DNA of 64,000 nucleotides, taken from CAYHHI01 sp964356335. Lineage in GTDB: Bacteria; Arandabacterota; Arandabacteria; Arandabacterales; Arandabacteraceae. Below the pieces are notes generated by a model. The model was given only the letters and a program-made list of their open reading frames with translations, had not been told where the DNA came from and searched no databases. Both the position numbers and the translations under genes were made by a program. Below are positions 25,477 to 32,856 of this stretch, piece by piece. Where the stretch lies: assembly GCA_964356335.1 (NCBI GenBank), contig CAYHHI010000006.1, positions 1 to 64,000 on the forward strand, given 5' to 3'. Within the stretch, counting starts at the first letter, position 1. Each line of letters opens with the position of its first letter.

Positions 25477-26358
25477 TCATGCCGGCCTGTAGGTGATGAT
25501 GACGATGCCTGCGATCGCGATGGCCGAGGCCACGATCTTCCGCCGCGTGAGCGGCTCCTTGAGAAAGAGCGCGGCCAGCAGGAGCACATAGATCGTGCTT
25601 GTCTGGTTCAGAATCGCCGCGGCTCCGGCCATGGTGTACTTCATGCCCGCAACCCAGAGGATCAGGGCAAGGTAAGATCCGAGCAGGGTGCCCGGCAGGG
25701 AGAACTTCCACCTGGGCGAGGGCCGGAACATCGAGAGCATTTGGCGCCGCCGTGATGAAACAAGTGCGGCCGGGAGCATGACGCCGAGGGCACCTATCTG
25801 GCGCATTGTAGTGGCCCAGAGGACCGGCGACCGGTTCAGGACCGGTTTGGCAATCACAATCCCGAATGCCACTGTAGCCATAGCAAACACGCCACCCATG
25901 ATCCCCACAGCGATCTGGCGCCGTGTCGCTCCCTTGGGCGGCTCGTGGCGTGCCGCAACGAGGATACCCGTCAGCACGAAGGCCATGCCGATAAACTGCC
26001 TCGCCCCGAGGCGCTCCCCAAGCATCAGGAAGGCGATGAGGACGACAAACGGCGAATACAAGGTATCGACGATGGCTGCGATCCCGGCTCCGATCCTGTT
26101 GAGGCTGAAATGGAAAAGCGTGTCGGAGATCGCGATGCCGATGATGCCGCTTGCGAAGAGGATGAGGTAATCCTTGGCGGGCACCGCAGGCCATATCTGC
26201 TGGCCGGCCACCAGCGTGGCCAGAACCAGAAGCGGGCTCGAAATGGTTACCCTGAAGAGGTTCAGATCAAACGGGGATATCGTTTCGCCGGATTTCTTGA
26301 GGAATATGACCGCCGAGCCCCAGACAACGGCAGCCGCAAGCGAGAAGAACTCACCCAT
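25477..26358 (-). CDS. EamA/DMT-family transporter
   Basis: 293 residues with ten predicted membrane segments in two EamA repeats (about 5-135 and 150-290), including the paired motifs ISPFDLNLFR and SPFVVLIAFLMLGERLG / STIYVLLLAALFLKEPLTRR. Drug/metabolite transporters of this type export amino acids, nucleosides or other small molecules; the substrate cannot be predicted. The ATG at 26358 is preferred over a TTG three bases earlier because AGGGG is spaced eight bases from it. Confidence 0.9.
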   Translation of the reverse strand: MGEFFSLAAAVVWGSAVIFLKKSGETISPFDLNLFRVTISSPLLVLATLVAGQQIWPAVPAKDYLILFASGIIGIAISDTLFHFSLNRIGAGIAAIVDTLYSPFVVLIAFLMLGERLGARQFIGMAFVLTGILVAARHEPPKGATRRQIAVGIMGGVFAMATVAFGIVIAKPVLNRSPVLWATTMRQIGALGVMLPAALVSSRRRQMLSMFRPSPRWKFSLPGTLLGSYLALILWVAGMKYTMAGAAAILNQTSTIYVLLLAALFLKEPLTRRKIVASAIAIAGIVIITYRPA

Positions 26359-26396
26359 CAAGATTCCCCTGGGACTTCAGACCCACGTCAGGTGAA

Positions 26397-27524
26397 TCAC
26401 TCGAAAACACCGGTGATGCGCTGACCACAGTACTTGCATTTTGCGGGACCCGGAGCCCCGGGACCACCCAAGGCGCGCCCTCCCCATCTTCGGCTCGAGG
26501 TCTCGCGCTCGACACCCTCCTTGTCCGGTGTCTTCTCGCTTTCCGTTTCGAGATTGTAGGCGATGAGCTCGAAATGGTACCGCCCGATCACGACCCGTCC
26601 GCACTTGGGACAATAGGTATTCTCGCCGGGATGACCCGGGACGTTCCCTGTATAGACGTAGAGGAGCCCCACATCAAAACCGATCTGGCGAGCCTTCTCC
26701 AGAGTGGCAACCGGCGTACAAGGAACATCCGAAAGCTCGAGATAGGGAGTGAATCTTGTAACATGCCACGGAGTCCGTTTGCCGAGACGTGTCGCTATCC
26801 ACGTGGCAAGTCGTCCCAGCTCAATGTCACTGTCATTAAGCCCGGGGATGACGTTTGTTACTACCTCAACGTGCATGTCCCACTTGCTCTTGGCGCGCAG
26901 AGCGTTCTCAAGAATGGGCTCAAAATCGTTGATCCCGGCAATCTTCGAGTAGAATTCCTGGGAGAAGCCCTTGATGTCCACTCTGAATGCGTCAAGATGC
27001 GGCCCGATGAGATCAAGGGCAGCTTTGGTCATGTAGCCATTGGTGACATAATTAGTGTAGAGACCCTCCTTCTTGGCAAGTTCACTGGTCCGCGCCGTGT
27101 ATTCCAGCCACAGGGTTGGCTCGTTATAGGTCCAGGATATGCCCTTGCAGTTTTCTCGCTTTGCAAGAGCGACCACATCTCGGGGCTCCATGAACTGAGT
27201 GCGCCCGGGCGGAACCTCGCAAGCCTTCTCGTGTGCAATCTCCGAGTTCTGGCACCCGATGCACCGGAAGTTGCAGCCGAGACTTCCAAGCGAAAGCCAC
27301 TTCGAGCCGGGGAAGAAATGAAAAATGGGTTTGGCCTCGACCGGGGCGACCATCTTTGTGGACACTTCCCCGTAGGTGGCGCTACAGATTCTTCCACCTC
27401 GGTTCCTTCGCGTCGAACACCAGCCGCACTTGCCTTCAGCGATCACGCACCTGCGCTCGCAGATATTGCAGCGTGCACTTCCATCCTGCAGCGTCTCGTA
27501 CAGCGCAGATTGAACCTCAGGCAT
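26397..27524 (-). CDS. amrS: AmmeMemoRadiSam-system radical SAM enzyme (AmrS-like)
   Basis: 375 residues. Radical SAM cluster motif CNFRCIGCQN near residues 83-92, preceded by a cysteine-rich segment (CNICERRCVIAEGKCGWC at 19-36) and followed by the typical WTYNEPTLW and VDIKGFSQEFY stretches. C-terminal pairs CPKCGR and CKYCGQ suggest a zinc ribbon. The family normally goes with Memo and AMMECR1 domain proteins, none of which is in the window. Its reaction is not established. GGAG precedes the ATG. Confidence 0.88.
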   Translation of the reverse strand: MPEVQSALYETLQDGSARCNICERRCVIAEGKCGWCSTRRNRGGRICSATYGEVSTKMVAPVEAKPIFHFFPGSKWLSLGSLGCNFRCIGCQNSEIAHEKACEVPPGRTQFMEPRDVVALAKRENCKGISWTYNEPTLWLEYTARTSELAKKEGLYTNYVTNGYMTKAALDLIGPHLDAFRVDIKGFSQEFYSKIAGINDFEPILENALRAKSKWDMHVEVVTNVIPGLNDSDIELGRLATWIATRLGKRTPWHVTRFTPYLELSDVPCTPVATLEKARQIGFDVGLLYVYTGNVPGHPGENTYCPKCGRVVIGRYHFELIAYNLETESEKTPDKEGVERETSSRRWGGRALGGPGAPGPAKCKYCGQRITGVFE

Positions 27525-27607
27525 CGCAAGCTCCGCTCAGCACGTCTTTCAGAAGGAGGCTATGTACTCTTGGACGGCGACAGATCCACTTCATAAGGTA
27601 GCTCCGG

Positions 27608-28561
27608 TCAGGCAGGTCTTGTGCGGCGAGCCAAGCCTCCGGGATCGGCGAATTCAAGGACAACCTGACCCATACTATCCTTTCGCTTGAATCCGGCATC
27701 CTCGACAATTCGCGCGAAACGCCGCGATGGGACGGCTATCGAACACGAATCATCCCCTCGCACCCTGGCAAGATAAAGGCAATTCCTCGCAAGCGCCTTG
27801 ATCGAAGCGGGATCACCGTCAACGAATCCCAGCGTGAGAGCCTGGTCGGCCTTTTCCAATGGGTAAACGGCTACTCCCGTGATCTTGCCGGATTCCCTGA
27901 GTACGACCACACGCTCTTGCCTGATATAGGCCTCGAGCAGGCCGGGTGTCAACTCCCTGAAAATCCAACCCTCGGCGATCAAACCTCGCGAGAGATCGAG
28001 ATACTTCGAGTGCCACATGAAGTCGTAAATGGCGCCGGCATCGCTTCTCCTGGCGAAGTGGCCGCGCATTCTTCCTTTCCGGGACTTCTGCCAGTAGTAG
28101 CGCAGTCGTGCGGCGATTGTGAAACCGAACTTCTCGCCGATGTGTCTGCTTGCCCAGTTACTGCGACCCGTGCAATAGCGCACCGCCTTCGGCTTCATCT
28201 CTCGAAGCGTGCGTAAGACCTCGATATTTATGGCACGGGCTATGCCCTTGCCTCTTTGCTCGGGATCAACTCGTAAGCCTTCAAGCCAGATCTCCCCACG
28301 GCCAAAATCGGTTATCTTGGCGAGCCCAACAGGCACTCCACGTAACTCGGCTATTATGAGTCTGCCACGCTTGTCGCCAATCCACCTGTGCCAGACCCTC
28401 GGGATGAAGTCACCGTACTGACCCCAGGTTCTCCTGGTGAACTCGAAGACCCGCCCTTTGTCATCGCGGCGAGCATCTCTCATCTTAAGGCCTTTGACGC
28501 GCGCGGCACCCATGATCTTCGGCCTCGGGCCTTTCCGCTTGGTATTGACGCTTCGCTTCAA
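27608..28561 (-). CDS. GNAT-family N-acetyltransferase
   Basis: Up to 317 residues from a TTG at 28561; an ATG at 28483 would give 291 residues and begins right at the conserved domain (MRDARRDDKGRVFEF), so the start is uncertain. The acetyl-CoA-binding motif A is clear: LRVDPEQRGKGIARAI near residues 93-108. The C-terminal 150 residues look like a second, degenerate GNAT-like or dimerisation domain. The acceptor substrate is unknown. It follows the selenocysteine glutaredoxin gene by three bases. Confidence 0.85.
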   Translation of the reverse strand: MKRSVNTKRKGPRPKIMGAARVKGLKMRDARRDDKGRVFEFTRRTWGQYGDFIPRVWHRWIGDKRGRLIIAELRGVPVGLAKITDFGRGEIWLEGLRVDPEQRGKGIARAINIEVLRTLREMKPKAVRYCTGRSNWASRHIGEKFGFTIAARLRYYWQKSRKGRMRGHFARRSDAGAIYDFMWHSKYLDLSRGLIAEGWIFRELTPGLLEAYIRQERVVVLRESGKITGVAVYPLEKADQALTLGFVDGDPASIKALARNCLYLARVRGDDSCSIAVPSRRFARIVEDAGFKRKDSMGQVVLEFADPGGLARRTRPA

Positions 28562-28564
28562 TCT

Positions 28565-28801
28565 TCACACAGCCTTCCCGAGGAGGGCTTCGAGCCGCTC
28601 CCGGTCGAACCCTATCACGATTTCGCCGTCCACATCTATCACGGGCACACCCATCTGGCCCGATTTCTTTATGAGCTCGTCACGCCCTCCTGCATCGACC
28701 GAGACATCGACGTGCTCGTATGCAATTGTCTTTCCGTCAAGGAACTCCTTGGCCATCTTGCACCAGGGTCAAGTCGGTGTCGAATAGACTTTCACCTTCA
28801 T
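28565..28801 (-). CDS. Selenocysteine-containing glutaredoxin-like protein (in-frame UGA)
   Basis: 78 residues if the TGA at 28769-28771 is read as selenocysteine (U). Start is the ATG at 28801 behind AGGAGGGAG. The N-terminus reads MKVKVYSTPT-U-PWCK: the UGA replaces the first cysteine of the CPWC redox motif of YruB/NrdH-type glutaredoxins, leaving a UxxC active site (U11, C14). Homology continues without a break on the far side (KEFLDGKTI, the cis-proline motif GVPVIDVDGE, GFDRERL). A hairpin fitting the bacterial SECIS pattern follows. Read without recoding, the only open frame is a 63-residue fragment lacking the thioredoxin beta-1 strand and active site. SelB is encoded 4 kb away on the same strand. 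Confidence 0.85.
28738..28751 (-). promoter_or_regulatory. Putative bacterial SECIS hairpin
   Basis: Minus-strand CAAGG-AGTT-CCTTG: a perfect five-base stem with a four-base loop whose second base is G. The loop begins 22 bases past the UGA codon. Stem length, loop G and distance fall within the published bacterial SECIS consensus (G among the first two loop bases, about 16-37 bases from UGA). Confidence 0.65.
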
Positions 28802-28843
28802 GGCGGTTCTCCCTCCTGTCTGGACTCGTTCTCCAATCCCCTC

Positions 28844-29770
28844 TCACTTCCCCTCATCTCGCCCGGCAAGATTGCCGCGATAGCCGAGATTCCTCCCACC
28901 TTGTGAAATCGCGGGCTTGGTCCCCCTGACGAGAGATTTATAGATCTCGCCGCCATCGAGACGGTACTTCTTTGCGACGATCTTTGCAGCGTCGGTTTTC
29001 TTTAGCCCGCCTCTCGCAAGGGCTAGAGCCTCACGCACGGCCTGGTCAAAAGATATATCCTTCGGGGCTTCTTCACCAGCACCAACTTCACCGGCCCCCT
29101 CGCAGACGATCACAAACTCGCCCACCGGCTCCTTGGTCGAATACTTCGCCATGAACGAGGAAATGCTGCCTCGCTCTATGTCCTCATACATCTTCGTGAT
29201 CTCCCGTGCAAGGACACACTGTCTGTCACCGAGGGCCGCCTTGATGTCACCAAGACACTCTACGAGCCGGTGCGGCGCTTCGAAGAAGACCAGTTGCCGA
29301 CAATCGCCCGAGATGTCCCGGAGCCTCTGTCTCCGCTTGGAACTTCGCCGTGGCAGAAAGCCTTCGAAGACAAAACGTTGTTCATCCATCCCGGAGACCG
29401 AGATAGCCGCAACAGCTGCGCTCGCTCCCGGCACAGGCACCACCCTGAGGCCCTCCCTCCACACACTCGCTACGAGTTTTCGTCCCGGATCGGACACCCC
29501 CGGCGTGCCGGCCTCGGCAACCAGGGCAACGCTTTTGCCACTCTTCAGGAGTTCGACAATGATCGCACCCATGCGCTCGGAATTTTCCTCGCGGTAGCTC
29601 ATCACCCGCGTCTTGATGTCGTAATGATCAAGAAGATTCCTTGTCTTTCTCACATTCTCTGAGACTATCGCATCAACGCCCGCCAAAACCTCGAGTGCCC
29701 GGAGGGTGATGTCCTTGAGATTGCCGATGGGTGTAGCTACCACGAACAAGGAATGATGGTGGTGAGACAT
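28844..29770 (-). CDS. rsmI: 16S rRNA (cytidine-1402-2'-O)-methyltransferase
   Basis: 308 residues. RsmI methylates the ribose of C1402 in the ribosomal decoding centre using SAM. Tetrapyrrole-methylase fold motifs are all present: TPIGNLKDIT near residue 13, EAGTPGVSDPG near 87, VPVPGASAAVAAIS near 110, and the family's FEGFLPRR and FFEAPHR stretches. The C-terminal ~50 residues form the KxxAxxVAxxY-type tail. Start ATG has only a weak GAGG upstream, 13 bases after the small protein gene. Confidence 0.94.
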   Translation of the reverse strand: MSHHHHSLFVVATPIGNLKDITLRALEVLAGVDAIVSENVRKTRNLLDHYDIKTRVMSYREENSERMGAIIVELLKSGKSVALVAEAGTPGVSDPGRKLVASVWREGLRVVPVPGASAAVAAISVSGMDEQRFVFEGFLPRRSSKRRQRLRDISGDCRQLVFFEAPHRLVECLGDIKAALGDRQCVLAREITKMYEDIERGSISSFMAKYSTKEPVGEFVIVCEGAGEVGAGEEAPKDISFDQAVREALALARGGLKKTDAAKIVAKKYRLDGGEIYKSLVRGTKPAISQGGRNLGYRGNLAGRDEGK

Positions 29771-29785
29771 TGGGTTAAGGCGTGC

Positions 29786-29986
29786 CTACCTCTGCTTGCC
29801 TAGCATCAGATGCTCAAGAAGCCGCTCCTGCTCTTCCGCGAGCTCCCTGGCCTGGACGAAATCTCCTTTTTCAAGCGCAGTCTGCATCTTCTTGTCGATC
29901 CCTTCTATCTTGCGGGCAAGCGACCTGTCAGGCCTGCTATCGGGTCTCTTGTTTTTTGATTTCCTCACTACCCTGCCGTTAGCCAT
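29786..29986 (-). CDS. Small conserved-looking protein with UVR-like helical hairpin
   Basis: 66 residues. Basic N-terminus (about 1-25), then an amphipathic helix pair whose sequence ALEKGDFVQARELAEEQERLLEHL resembles the UvrB/UvrC interaction motif (shown here in two parts: ALEKGDFVQARELA and EEQERLLEHL). AAAGGAGG lies 15 bases before the ATG. Flanked tightly by recJ and rsmI on the same strand. I do not recognise the family; DNA-repair association would be speculation based on the motif and on recJ next door. Confidence 0.6.
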   Translation of the reverse strand: MANGRVVRKSKNKRPDSRPDRSLARKIEGIDKKMQTALEKGDFVQARELAEEQERLLEHLMLGKQR

Positions 29987-30010
29987 GGCGGCTCGCGCCC
30001 GCCTCCTTTC

Positions 30011-31675
30011 CTACTTTGCTTTCTTCCAATCGATCACTTCTACGACTCTGACGCTGCCATCAGCAAAGGGACTCACAACAAGATTCAGTTTGTCGCCAGG
30101 ATTCGAAACCCTGTCGGCAGAGAAGACTTCTCCGCAGAAGATGATCTCACCCATCCGCAGGGCTCCATCACTCTCTTTAAACACACTCGTATCCAAATTT
30201 TCAAGCAGAAAAACCGGCTTGCGATTTTCCTCGCCGAAGGGCTCAAGGCAAAGCAGAGTCTTGAGACTCTCCACATTCAGATCACCCGCTCCAAACGTGC
30301 CGTCAATCACGATCTCTTTACGAATCGCCGTGGGATCAATCTTGCTGTCGAGATAAGTGATGAAGCTTGTCTTGAAATCCTCGATCCTTCCGCGCTCGAT
30401 TGAAAAGCCCGCGGCCTGCTTGTGGCCCCCAAAACCAAGCAGGAACTGCTTGTTTGCCCGCAGGGCATCCACAAGATCGACACCCTTGGGGCCTCGTGCT
30501 TCGCCGACGCCGGTCTCGCCTTTCATCGAGATGATCACTACCGGCCTGTGAAGGTGCTCGGCGACTTTGGCCGTGCAGAAGCCGACTGTCTTGCTTGGGA
30601 GACGCTCTTCGACAAGGACAACCGTCTTTCCCGAATCGGCACCCCTCGCCGCAAGGTGCTCCTGCACCCGTTCAAACGCCTTCCTCGCTTTCTCCTTCTT
30701 GCGTTCGCACTCCATGACCAGAGAAGAAAAAGTCTCCTCGGCGTCATCTTCTTCAGTGGCTAGCAGCATCTCGCACCCGAGGTTGCCTCCCTCGTCGGAC
30801 CTGGCAGCACCCAGTATGGGAACTATCTTTGAGAGCACCTCGGTCATCGTTGATTCCTCATCCACCCAAATATGAGACTTGAGGACCGCAAAAGGCACAA
30901 TCCGCTTGTGAAGCACCTGCCTCGTGCCATTATAGACGAGAATCCGGTTCTCACCTACCAGGGGAACTCTGTCCGCGTAACTCCCGAGCGCGGCCATGCC
31001 AAGCATTCCGTCGAGCGAGGGCGGACTTCCCACTCGCCGATGGTGTTCAGCAAAACTCTCCATAAATCTGTATGCCACGCCGCAGCCTGCAAGATCCCTG
31101 AAGCCGTACTTGGAATCGCGCCGCTTGGCATCGACCACCGCGACGGCCGGGGGAAGCTCCTCCGGCGGCTCGTGATGATCGGTAACTATCGTGTCGATCC
31201 CGAGCGACTTCGCGTAAGCAATCTCATCCTTTGAGCTTATGCCGCAGTCAACCGTGATCACCAGCTTCGCGCCCGACTTCTTGAACCGATCCACCAGCTT
31301 CTTCGAAAGCCCGATTCCTTCCGTTGGCGAATCAGGGATGTAATAGGCCACGTCTGCCCCTATCTCCTTCAGGGAGCCGAATACGATCGTGGTCGCGGTT
31401 ATGCCATCGACATCGTCGTGCCCGAGAACCATGATGTGGTCATCGTTGGCAACCGCCTGGCTGAGTTTGTCGATGGCAGGCCCGATATCGGGCAGGAGAA
31501 GCGGATCTCCCAGGTTTTCCAGTGCCGGTTCAAGAAATCCCCTTGCATCGGTTTCCTTCTGGAAACCTCTTGCGACAAGCACGGTTGCCGTAAGCGCCGA
31601 GATACCAAGCCCGTATTCCAGCCGCTTGACGTTGGGTTTATCTACGGTGGCGAATTTCCAGTGAGCCTTGGCCAT
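30011..31675 (-). CDS. recJ: Single-stranded-DNA-specific 5'-3' exonuclease RecJ
   Basis: 554 residues, in the RecJ size range. DHH phosphoesterase motifs: LGHDDVDGITA near residue 83, TVDCGISSKDE near 142, VTDHHEPPE near 167, and the DHHA1 motif GFGGHKQAAGFS near 420. A C-terminal OB-like domain follows. RecJ degrades single-stranded DNA in RecFOR recombination, base-excision and mismatch repair. The start follows threonine aldolase by 12 bases without a clear ribosome site. Confidence 0.95.
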   Translation of the reverse strand: MAKAHWKFATVDKPNVKRLEYGLGISALTATVLVARGFQKETDARGFLEPALENLGDPLLLPDIGPAIDKLSQAVANDDHIMVLGHDDVDGITATTIVFGSLKEIGADVAYYIPDSPTEGIGLSKKLVDRFKKSGAKLVITVDCGISSKDEIAYAKSLGIDTIVTDHHEPPEELPPAVAVVDAKRRDSKYGFRDLAGCGVAYRFMESFAEHHRRVGSPPSLDGMLGMAALGSYADRVPLVGENRILVYNGTRQVLHKRIVPFAVLKSHIWVDEESTMTEVLSKIVPILGAARSDEGGNLGCEMLLATEEDDAEETFSSLVMECERKKEKARKAFERVQEHLAARGADSGKTVVLVEERLPSKTVGFCTAKVAEHLHRPVVIISMKGETGVGEARGPKGVDLVDALRANKQFLLGFGGHKQAAGFSIERGRIEDFKTSFITYLDSKIDPTAIRKEIVIDGTFGAGDLNVESLKTLLCLEPFGEENRKPVFLLENLDTSVFKESDGALRMGEIIFCGEVFSADRVSNPGDKLNLVVSPFADGSVRVVEVIDWKKAK

Positions 31676-31687
31676 GCTTACGTGTCA

Positions 31688-32731
31688 TCAAACCTTTGCG
31701 AAGACTTTCCCGAAAATCGAAATGGCCCGATCCACATCCGCATCATCAATATCGAGATGGGTTACGGCCCGCATCCTAGTACGCCCAAATGGTACCACAA
31801 GCAAGCCTTGTTTCTCAAGAAGTAATAGACACCGGTCGACGCTTAGCTCCGTTTCGGAAACATCGATGACGATGATGTTGGTCTGGACCGTCGCGAGGTC
31901 AACCTTGAGTCCGGGTATCCCGGCGATTGCCTCGGCAAGCACCCGCGCTCTTCTGTGATCGTCCAGAAGGCGTCCGACATTGTGCTTGAGGGCGTAGACA
32001 CCCGCGGCGGCGATCATGCCGGCCTGCCTCATCCCGCCACCGAGCATCTTCCTGTATCGTCTTGCCAAGCTTATGAAGGAGATGTCCCCCACAACCATGG
32101 ACCCTATGGGCGCGCCGAGACCTTTGGACAAGCAAAACATCACGGAATCACAGAGTGCGCAATACTCTCGTGCATCAATGCCCGAGGCCGCTGCCGCATT
32201 GAAGATTCGAGCCCCATCAAGATGAATCTTGATGCCGCGCTCGGCAGCAAGCGACCGGATCTCGCGCATTACCTCTGTTGGAAGGACTACCCCGCCCGCG
32301 CGGTTGTGGGTATTCTCAAGACAGACAAGCCTGGTAACCGGCTGGTGAATATCATCCGGGCGGATGGCCTGCTCGATCAGGCGCGCCGAGAGGATTCCCT
32401 TCTCACCCTTCAAGGGGGCAAGCTGAACTCCCGACAGCACCGCCGGGCCGGCAACCTCATACTTGTAAATGTGTGAGTCCGCCTCAACGATCGCCTCGTC
32501 CCCCCGCTGCGTATGCGCGAGGATAGCGGCTTCGTTTCCCATCGTGCCGCTCGGAACAAAAAGACCGGCCTCTTTTCCCGTCATCTCGGCGGCAAGGCGC
32601 TCGAGCTCCTTGGCAGTTGGGTCATCTTCGAAGACATCGTCGCCGACAACAGCGTCGGCAATGGCACACCGCATCCCCTGCGAAGGTCTTGTGACGGTAT
32701 CGCTTCTCAGGTCAATCGGATCATGGGGCAT
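31688..32731 (-). CDS. ltaE: Low-specificity L-threonine aldolase
   Basis: 347 residues from the ATG at 32731 (AGAGG seven bases upstream); an upstream TTG at 32758 lies at the transcription start and is rejected. PLP enzyme cleaving L-threonine/L-allo-threonine to glycine and acetaldehyde. Family hallmarks: DLRSDTVTRPS at the N-terminus, LFVPSGTMGNEAA, ENTHNRAGG, HLDGARIFNAA and the PLP lysine in CLSKGLGAPIGS. It heads a run of same-strand genes (recJ to the EamA transporter) behind a good promoter at 32764-32792. Confidence 0.94.
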   Translation of the reverse strand: MPHDPIDLRSDTVTRPSQGMRCAIADAVVGDDVFEDDPTAKELERLAAEMTGKEAGLFVPSGTMGNEAAILAHTQRGDEAIVEADSHIYKYEVAGPAVLSGVQLAPLKGEKGILSARLIEQAIRPDDIHQPVTRLVCLENTHNRAGGVVLPTEVMREIRSLAAERGIKIHLDGARIFNAAAASGIDAREYCALCDSVMFCLSKGLGAPIGSMVVGDISFISLARRYRKMLGGGMRQAGMIAAAGVYALKHNVGRLLDDHRRARVLAEAIAGIPGLKVDLATVQTNIIVIDVSETELSVDRCLLLLEKQGLLVVPFGRTRMRAVTHLDIDDADVDRAISIFGKVFAKV

Positions 32732-32763
32732 TGATCTACCTCTTTCCCAACTTGACAAAGGGA

Positions 32764-32792
32764 AGTATACAAACCCAGTCGGTCTAAGTCAA
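32764..32792 (-). promoter_or_regulatory. Sigma-70-type promoter of the threonine aldolase operon
   Basis: TTGACT at 32787-32792, 17-base spacer, TATACT at 32764-32769. Ten of twelve consensus bases match. Start expected near 32757, 26 bases before the ATG. Confidence 0.72.
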
Positions 32793-32829
32793 CGCGGCCG
32801 CGTTGGTTCCCTCTCCATCCTGGAGAGGG
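32791..32829. repeat. Palindrome and hairpin between selB and threonine aldolase
   Basis: A perfect 14-base palindrome AACGCGGCCGCGTT (32791-32804) abuts the -35 box and could be an operator. Next to it, CCCTCTCC-ATCCT-GGAGAGGG (32809-32829) forms an 8-bp stem followed by GTGAGAGTGAGGG, resembling a widespread intergenic repeat type. No T-tract, so termination of selB is uncertain. Confidence 0.5.
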
Positions 32830-32856
32830 TGAGAGTGAGGGCTGAGGTAGTTTGGG

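Noticed and set aside
28565..28756. 63-residue glutaredoxin fragment as a pseudogene
   Set aside because: The upstream part is intact in frame with a ribosome site and only the active-site Cys codon is TGA, which fits selenocysteine better than decay, given SelB nearby.
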